NCBI GenBank assembly: GCA_017398335.1
Contig: JAFQGK010000018.1
Coordinates: forward strand, 124,001-188,000
DNA: 64,000 nucleotides
Direction: 5' to 3'
From: Bacteroidales bacterium
GTDB lineage: Bacteria > Bacteroidota > Bacteroidia > Bacteroidales > UBA932
Shown here: positions 58,780 to 64,000 of the stretch, in pieces
Layout: each line of letters opens with the position of its first letter
How positions within the stretch are numbered: position 1 is the first letter of the stretch
The notes under the pieces: model-generated
Told to the model about the DNA's origin: nothing
Database searches by the model: none
Seen by the model: only the letters and a program-made list of their open reading frames with translations
Translations under genes and position numbers: made by a program

Positions 58780-61730
58780 TGACTATGATAAAGAGAGTAT
58801 TACTTACAGTTGCAGCAGTGCTTTGCTCCCTTTCACTTTTCGCCCAGAGCGATTTCGGAGGCGTCAAGGGTAAGGTTGTGAATCGTGCAGGCAGAATTCC
58901 GATTGCCGGCGCAGAGCTCGTACTTTCACAGAATGGAGAAAACGTCGCTTCCGTACGTTCTGACGCAGAAGGAAACTTCCTTGTGGAGAACCTTCAGAAC
59001 GGCATCTATGATATGAAAGTGACAGCTCCGGGATTTCTGGATGCTAATGTGAATGTTACAGTAGAGGGCTACATAAAGGACCTGATCTTTGTGGGAATGG
59101 TTCTTGAGCAGGTAGTGACCGATGTCGATGATTCGAACTTTGCGGAATTCGACATGGAGGATTCGGGCTTCGAGGATGCACCGTCGATTCTCTTCGGTTC
59201 CAACGACCCTTTTACAAACATTGCAAGCTTCGGATTCAGCTCGATCCGTTTCAAGAACAGAGGTTATACCAATGAGTCTCAGGACGTATATCTCAGTGGT
59301 GTCAGGATGAATGATGCCATCACCGGATATTCTCCATATTCTCTCTGGAGCGGTCTGAATGAGGCTACAAGGAGCAAGGAAACCACAGTCGGTGTAGAGA
59401 CAGCAGACGAAAGCTTCGGTGGATATAACGGTGTGACCAACATACATGCGGTTCCATCGTCGGTACGTCCGGGCTGGCGTTTCAGTGCATTGACCAACAG
59501 TGCTTTATATCGTCTTCGTCTGATGGCTACATATGCTTCAGGAGAACTTGACAACGGCTGGTCGTATGCATTCAATGTATCTGCCCGCGTCGGAGGAAAC
59601 GATTGGGTGAAGGGTGTGTATTACCGTAACTTCGCTTACTATGCGGGTGTGGAAAAGAGGTTCGGTGACTACAGCAGGATCAGTCTCGTGACTTTTGCAG
59701 CTCCAGGACAGCGCGGTGCGCAGAATGCTTCTACCCAGGAGGTCTATGACATGATGGGTGACAATATGTACAACAGCAACTGGGGTTATCAGAACGGAAA
59801 GGTGCGTAATGCCCGTGTCCGCAAGACCTTCGAGCCCGTGACCCTTCTGAAGTATAAATATTCAGATGATAAGGTGGATGCTTCGGTAGCCCTTCTCTGG
59901 CGTACAGGAAAGAACGGATATACAGCCATGGACTGGTATGATGCTCCGGACCCACGTCCTGATTACTATAGGAACCTTCCAAGCTACTATTATATGGAAG
60001 ATCCTGACTATGACAGACAGAACTATCAGAAATATGCATGGGCACTCGATACATGGCAGCACCAGCTTCCGCAGTACACTCATATTAACTGGGACCGTCT
60101 CTATAATGTAAATGCCGGTAACTTCGATGAGATAGGTCTGCGTCGCTCGAAATATGTCATCGAGGAGCGTAGGGTAGACCAGAATGATGTTCACCTGACA
60201 GCCAATGTGAAGTATCAGCTTAACAAGGCCATATCTCTTGCTGGAGGTATGACGCTGAGATGGAACAGGACTGAGTACTACAAGAAGCTTGACGATCTTC
60301 TCGGAGGAGACTATTTCATCAATATCGACTCTTTCGCCGAGCGTGACTTTGCGACAAATCCTGCAATGGTGCAGAACGATCTGGATTATTATATGTCCAA
60401 AGGTACTGCTCCTGTAGTCGGAAAGGGTGACAAGTACGGATATGACTATTATGCAAATGTCATGGATGAGAGAATCTGGGGCCGTTTTGCTCTGGATCTG
60501 GGTGGCTTCAAGGCGAACCTTGCCCTTGAAGGAGGTCTGAATGAGTTCTACAGGGAAGGACTTGTCAGGAAGGGACTCTTTGCTGGTCTTGACGATAACG
60601 GTAATGAAATAGTGTACGAAGGAAAGGTTCTTACGACCTATGACTCAAACGGTAAGCCGATCACTTCCAAAGGCAGGTCCGAGCTTCAGTCTTTCTGGAC
60701 ATATTCAGCCAAGCTCGGCCTCCAGTACCATTTTGCCGGCGGACACAGAGTATATGCGAATGCTGGTTATTTCAATGATGCTCCTACATTCTCACAGTCG
60801 TTCATTTCACCAAGAACCAGAAACTCTGTGGTTCCGAATCTTGAGACCATCAAGACAGTATCCACTGACCTGAATTATCAGTACAGCAATAACGGCTACA
60901 ATGTGAGAGTAACCGGTTTCTACACAAAGATCATGGATCAGTCGGATATGATGAGCTTCTATGATGACTCACAGAACTCGTTTACAAACTTTGCCATGAA
61001 CGGAATTGATCAGAGGCATATGGGTATAGAGCTGGGATTCAAGATTCCTCTCGTTCTTCAGGGACTTTCTATGGAAGGAGCTCTCAGCTGGGGTGAATAT
61101 ATCTATACATCTGCTCCACGTATGACCCAGACAATCGACAACAGTGCAGAAGTCATCGCAGACAATGCCCTTGTACCATATTGGGCCAGCCATCCTGTGT
61201 ACAAGAAGAATGTAGTCGAAGGAAAGACAGTATATGAGACAGATGCGAAGGGAGACTTCATCGTCGAGAAGTGGCAGAAGCATTATGTTCCGTCCACCCC
61301 TCAGTTCGCGGCCAATCTTGGACTCAATTACAGGACCAATTCATATTGGTTCTTTGAGATTGATGCTCAGTACTTTGCAAACTCATATCTCGACATGAAC
61401 CCTCTGTACAGGACAGATATGGCTGTCGCCGGACCGGACAACATAGCGACTCCAGTCGAGGTGGAATATATGGCGGCTCAGGAAAGATTCGATCCTGTCT
61501 TCCTTCTCAACGCAAGCGTCGGAAAGTCATGGTATATTGACCGCAAGTACAATTTCGGCTTCTCACTCAATCTTCAGAACATTACCAACAACAGGTATGT
61601 GAAGACCGGCGGATATGAGCAGACACGTCTCATTGACAGCAAGAGTGCAGAGAGATACTACCGCTTTGATTCCAAGTATTTTTATATGCAGGGAATCAAC
61701 TATATGTTGAACCTCTATTTCAGATTCTAA
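58779..61730 (+). CDS. TonB-dependent outer membrane receptor
   Basis: 983 residues. A signal peptide (about 1-25, ending LSLFAQ) is followed by a carboxypeptidase-regulatory domain (about 28-115, GKVVNRAGRIPIAGAELVLS), a plug with FGFSSIRFKNRGYTNESQDV and DVYLSGVRMNDAITG, and a barrel ending YMLNLYFRF. It is not of the SusC type and has no SusD. Placed between a secreted nuclease and a DUF5689 lipoprotein, it may import nucleic-acid fragments. Its start codon overlaps the previous stop. Confidence 0.92.
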   Translation: MTMIKRVLLTVAAVLCSLSLFAQSDFGGVKGKVVNRAGRIPIAGAELVLSQNGENVASVRSDAEGNFLVENLQNGIYDMKVTAPGFLDANVNVTVEGYIKDLIFVGMVLEQVVTDVDDSNFAEFDMEDSGFEDAPSILFGSNDPFTNIASFGFSSIRFKNRGYTNESQDVYLSGVRMNDAITGYSPYSLWSGLNEATRSKETTVGVETADESFGGYNGVTNIHAVPSSVRPGWRFSALTNSALYRLRLMATYASGELDNGWSYAFNVSARVGGNDWVKGVYYRNFAYYAGVEKRFGDYSRISLVTFAAPGQRGAQNASTQEVYDMMGDNMYNSNWGYQNGKVRNARVRKTFEPVTLLKYKYSDDKVDASVALLWRTGKNGYTAMDWYDAPDPRPDYYRNLPSYYYMEDPDYDRQNYQKYAWALDTWQHQLPQYTHINWDRLYNVNAGNFDEIGLRRSKYVIEERRVDQNDVHLTANVKYQLNKAISLAGGMTLRWNRTEYYKKLDDLLGGDYFINIDSFAERDFATNPAMVQNDLDYYMSKGTAPVVGKGDKYGYDYYANVMDERIWGRFALDLGGFKANLALEGGLNEFYREGLVRKGLFAGLDDNGNEIVYEGKVLTTYDSNGKPITSKGRSELQSFWTYSAKLGLQYHFAGGHRVYANAGYFNDAPTFSQSFISPRTRNSVVPNLETIKTVSTDLNYQYSNNGYNVRVTGFYTKIMDQSDMMSFYDDSQNSFTNFAMNGIDQRHMGIELGFKIPLVLQGLSMEGALSWGEYIYTSAPRMTQTIDNSAEVIADNALVPYWASHPVYKKNVVEGKTVYETDAKGDFIVEKWQKHYVPSTPQFAANLGLNYRTNSYWFFEIDAQYFANSYLDMNPLYRTDMAVAGPDNIATPVEVEYMAAQERFDPVFLLNASVGKSWYIDRKYNFGFSLNLQNITNNRYVKTGGYEQTRLIDSKSAERYYRFDSKYFYMQGINYMLNLYFRF

Positions 61731-61732
61731 AT

Positions 61733-62824
61733 ATGAAAAGAATATATACAGCAATAATGGCTGTCGTGGTCCTTCTCTCCGGATGTGAGGAGTTCCAGCC
61801 GGTGTTTACCGGAAAGTATGATGTGCCGGAGCCTGCGAGAATATACACAGATGCGGATTTCGGGACTTTGACATCGATCGCCGACGTGAAGCAGATGTAT
61901 ATCGACAATGACAGCAAGCCATATGATATAGTGGATAACTGCGTCATCAAGGGACAGATCGTTTCTTCTGACAAGACAGGCAACTTCTACAAGAGTTTCT
62001 ATATTCAGGACGAGACTGCCGGAATCGAAATCAAGATGGGAAAGAACGGTCTCTATAATGATTACAAGATCGGTCAGTGGGTCTATGTGGATTGCTGCAA
62101 TCTTACGGTTGGAGCATACGAGGGCATGATTCAGATCGGTTATAAGGATGAAACGGGAGAATACGAAACAGCATATCTCGAGCATCAGATCCTTATCGAC
62201 CTTCATGTGTTCAAGGGCGCAATAGCAGAGGGCGCAGATCTCGTACAGCCTAAGGTAATAGCTGGAGAAGAGGTGTATGACAAGAAGAATGTCGGAACTC
62301 TTGTTACGATCGAGGGGCTGAAGTATCTGAACAAAATCTTCTGTATCGGCTATATCAATCCTAATATCGTTGACGAAGACAAGAAGAAGTCGAATGAAAA
62401 CCGTTTCTTCCTTGACGAAGAAGATCCTGACAACTGGGGAATAAACTCATGGGCGATGTCCGAAACCTGCTTCAGGCAGCATGTGGAAAATGGTGATTTC
62501 GACAATGTCGTGATGAATGACGGTGTAACTGTCGGAGCACGCAAACATCTTATCGTACCTCAGCCTTACACAATGAACCAGTATTTCGAGATGCCGGGCC
62601 TGAGTGGTGCAAGAAGATATCTTCAGGTACGTACAAGCGGTTATGCGAGATTCTCTGATGTCGACATTCCTGCACCGGTGCTTTCAGGAGAAGCTACTGT
62701 AACTTTCACAGGTGTGCTTACAGAATTCGACGGCGAGATGCAGTTCACTCTTATTGACCTTAGCGGTGTCAGAAAGGCAGACGGCTCTCCTTGGTATGAC
62801 GAGAACAATAAGGTAATACTTTAA
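61733..62824 (+). CDS. DUF5689-domain lipoprotein
   Basis: 363 residues. A lipoprotein signal ends VVVLLSGCEEF (Cys17). The DUF5689/OB-like part (about 30-250) shows NCVIKGQIVSSDKTGNFYKS and YIQDETAGIEIKMGKNGLYN, then VTIEGLKYLN. A further OB-like piece at the C-terminus includes GEATVTFTGVLTEFDGEMQF. It starts two bases after the TonB receptor, so it is a good candidate for that receptor's surface partner. The ligand is unproven. Confidence 0.83.
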   Translation: MKRIYTAIMAVVVLLSGCEEFQPVFTGKYDVPEPARIYTDADFGTLTSIADVKQMYIDNDSKPYDIVDNCVIKGQIVSSDKTGNFYKSFYIQDETAGIEIKMGKNGLYNDYKIGQWVYVDCCNLTVGAYEGMIQIGYKDETGEYETAYLEHQILIDLHVFKGAIAEGADLVQPKVIAGEEVYDKKNVGTLVTIEGLKYLNKIFCIGYINPNIVDEDKKKSNENRFFLDEEDPDNWGINSWAMSETCFRQHVENGDFDNVVMNDGVTVGARKHLIVPQPYTMNQYFEMPGLSGARRYLQVRTSGYARFSDVDIPAPVLSGEATVTFTGVLTEFDGEMQFTLIDLSGVRKADGSPWYDENNKVIL

Positions 62825-62836
62825 CCTGAATATAAT

Positions 62837-64000
62837 ATGAAACGTGTACTTTTATCTTTAGTGATCATTATGGCAGCAATATCCTGCAATAAGATAAATC
62901 CATTCCTTGCAGAGTGGGATACGCCATACGGCATTCCTGATTTTGACTCAGTAAAGGAGAAACATTATATTCCGGCTGTGAAGATGGGAATCCGTCAGCA
63001 GCAGGGTGAGATTGATGCGATAATCGCCAACGCTGATGCCCCGACATTCGAAAATGTTGTGGAAGCATATGAGAATTCCGGAGCTATTCTGGCACGTGTG
63101 ACAGGAGTTCTCTTCAACCTGTCCGAGACCGATAGTGACGAGTCGCTGCAGAAGATAGTGGAAAAAGTGCTTCCGATGCTTTCAGAGCACAGCAACAATA
63201 TCTTCATGAATCCGTATTTCTTCGCAAAGGTCGAGAAACTTCATAATGAGATTGACGATCTCGGCCTTACCCAGGAACAGAAAATGGTCCTGAAGAAGAT
63301 GTACAAGTCTTTTGTAAAGAACGGAGTAGCCCTTGACGAGACTTCACAGGCACGCATGCGTGAAATCAACAAGGAACTATCTTCTCTTGAATTTACTTTC
63401 GGAAATAATCTTCTTGCAGAGAACAATGCTTTTGCAGACAGATTCGGTCTGTCAATTTCCGAGTATGCGGGTGCAATGGCGTCGACTGAGGACCGTGCGC
63501 TTCGTGAAGAAATGTTCAAGGCATATTCATCAAGGGGCAACAACGGCAATGAATACGATAATAAGGAGCTGATACTCAAGATAATGGCTCTCCGTGTAGA
63601 GAAGGCAAAGCTTCTCGGATACGAGACTCCTGCTTCATTCATCCTTTCAGACAAGATGGCCGGTACTCCTGAGGCTGTGGATACCTTCCTTGCCGGACTA
63701 ATGGCACCCGCAGTAGCCAAGGCACGCGAGGAAGTTGCAGATATGCAGACTATTATGGATGAGGATGTCAAGGCAGGCCTTCTTCCGGAAGGTTCTGTAA
63801 TCGAGCCTTGGGACTGGGCATATTATGCAGAGAAGGTGCGTAAGGTGAAATATGCACTTGATGAGGAGCAGCTCAGACCTTATTTCAAGATGGAGAATGT
63901 CCGTCAGGGAGTGTTCAACACAGCATCGCGTCTTTGGGGACTTCAGTTTGAAAAGCTTGACAGCATACCGGTGTATAATCCGGAAGTTGAAGGTTTCAAG
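62837..64000 (+). CDS. M3-family metallopeptidase lipoprotein (N-terminal 388 residues; runs off the window)
   Basis: The reading frame starts at ATG 62837, 12 bases after the DUF5689 gene, and is open to the last base. A lipoprotein signal ends MAAISCNK (Cys17). The helical N-terminal half matches the Dcp/oligopeptidase A family: PFLAEWDTPYGIPDFDSVKE, HYIPAVKMGIRQQQGEI, FSLSETDSDESLQKI-like (FNLSETDSDESLQ) and RALREEMFKAYSSRGNNGNE. The catalytic HEXXH would lie beyond the window. It probably cleaves oligopeptides in the periplasm and may simply be carried along in the operon. Confidence 0.9.
   Translation, partial: MKRVLLSLVIIMAAISCNKINPFLAEWDTPYGIPDFDSVKEKHYIPAVKMGIRQQQGEIDAIIANADAPTFENVVEAYENSGAILARVTGVLFNLSETDSDESLQKIVEKVLPMLSEHSNNIFMNPYFFAKVEKLHNEIDDLGLTQEQKMVLKKMYKSFVKNGVALDETSQARMREINKELSSLEFTFGNNLLAENNAFADRFGLSISEYAGAMASTEDRALREEMFKAYSSRGNNGNEYDNKELILKIMALRVEKAKLLGYETPASFILSDKMAGTPEAVDTFLAGLMAPAVAKAREEVADMQTIMDEDVKAGLLPEGSVIEPWDWAYYAEKVRKVKYALDEEQLRPYFKMENVRQGVFNTASRLWGLQFEKLDSIPVYNPEVEGFK

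Overview
This window is a chromosomal segment of a bacterium of the phylum Bacteroidota, most likely an uncultured or anaerobic gut-type member of Bacteroidales. The evidence is the recurring promoter signature (TTG or TTTG, about 19 bases, then TAnnTTTG), the scarcity of Shine-Dalgarno sequences, SusC/SusD and Oar-like TonB receptors, BACON-domain lipoproteins, GldH, RicT, DUF4271 and DUF2723 proteins, and anaerobic ribonucleotide reductase. Species cannot be assigned from the sequence alone.

Layout. 1-14 kb is mostly housekeeping: nrdG (partial) facing nrdD, a phosphopantetheinyl transferase, malate dehydrogenase, tRNA-Pro, lolD-trmN6, an ECF sigma / anti-sigma / periplasmic sensor trio, a split transketolase, lepA, and the packed operon SUI1-DUF4271-hemD-rnpA-yidD. 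14-23 kb holds a DUF2723 glycosyltransferase, an RlmI-like methyltransferase, pgk, a lipoprotein behind a long structured leader, lgt, and an AraC regulator divergent from a TolC / adaptor / RND efflux operon (23.4-29.1 kb). 29-36 kb holds a PII-like protein, trxA, a small outer-membrane barrel, and a packed run of LOG protein, prenyl synthase, holB, ricT, gldH and trmB. 36-44 kb carries a metallo-beta-lactamase lipoprotein and a SusC-BACON-SusD operon. 44-47.8 kb has miaA, smpB and metK, the last behind a SAM-II riboswitch. 48-64 kb is a surface locus: a TonB receptor plus an OB-fold lipoprotein, then a six-gene operon of DUF5689/BACON lipoprotein, secreted NUC endonuclease, secreted endonuclease/exonuclease/phosphatase, second TonB receptor, DUF5689 lipoprotein and an M3 peptidase (running off the end).

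Two things stand out. First, seven copies of a 26-base palindromic element of the REP type (GTCAT, stem, loop, stem, ATCT). Four are heads of tandem arrays whose unit length differs per locus (20, 22 then 20, 9 and 21 bases). At four loci the element follows a stop codon by 0-2 bases, and one copy is inserted in frame inside miaA. Second, the 48-63 kb locus looks like a nucleic-acid capture, digestion and import system at the cell surface. Both are inferences from sequence. The SAM-II pseudoknot upstream of metK, several terminators that overlap the next gene's promoter, and an unassigned structured leader at about 19,967-20,231 are further points of interest.
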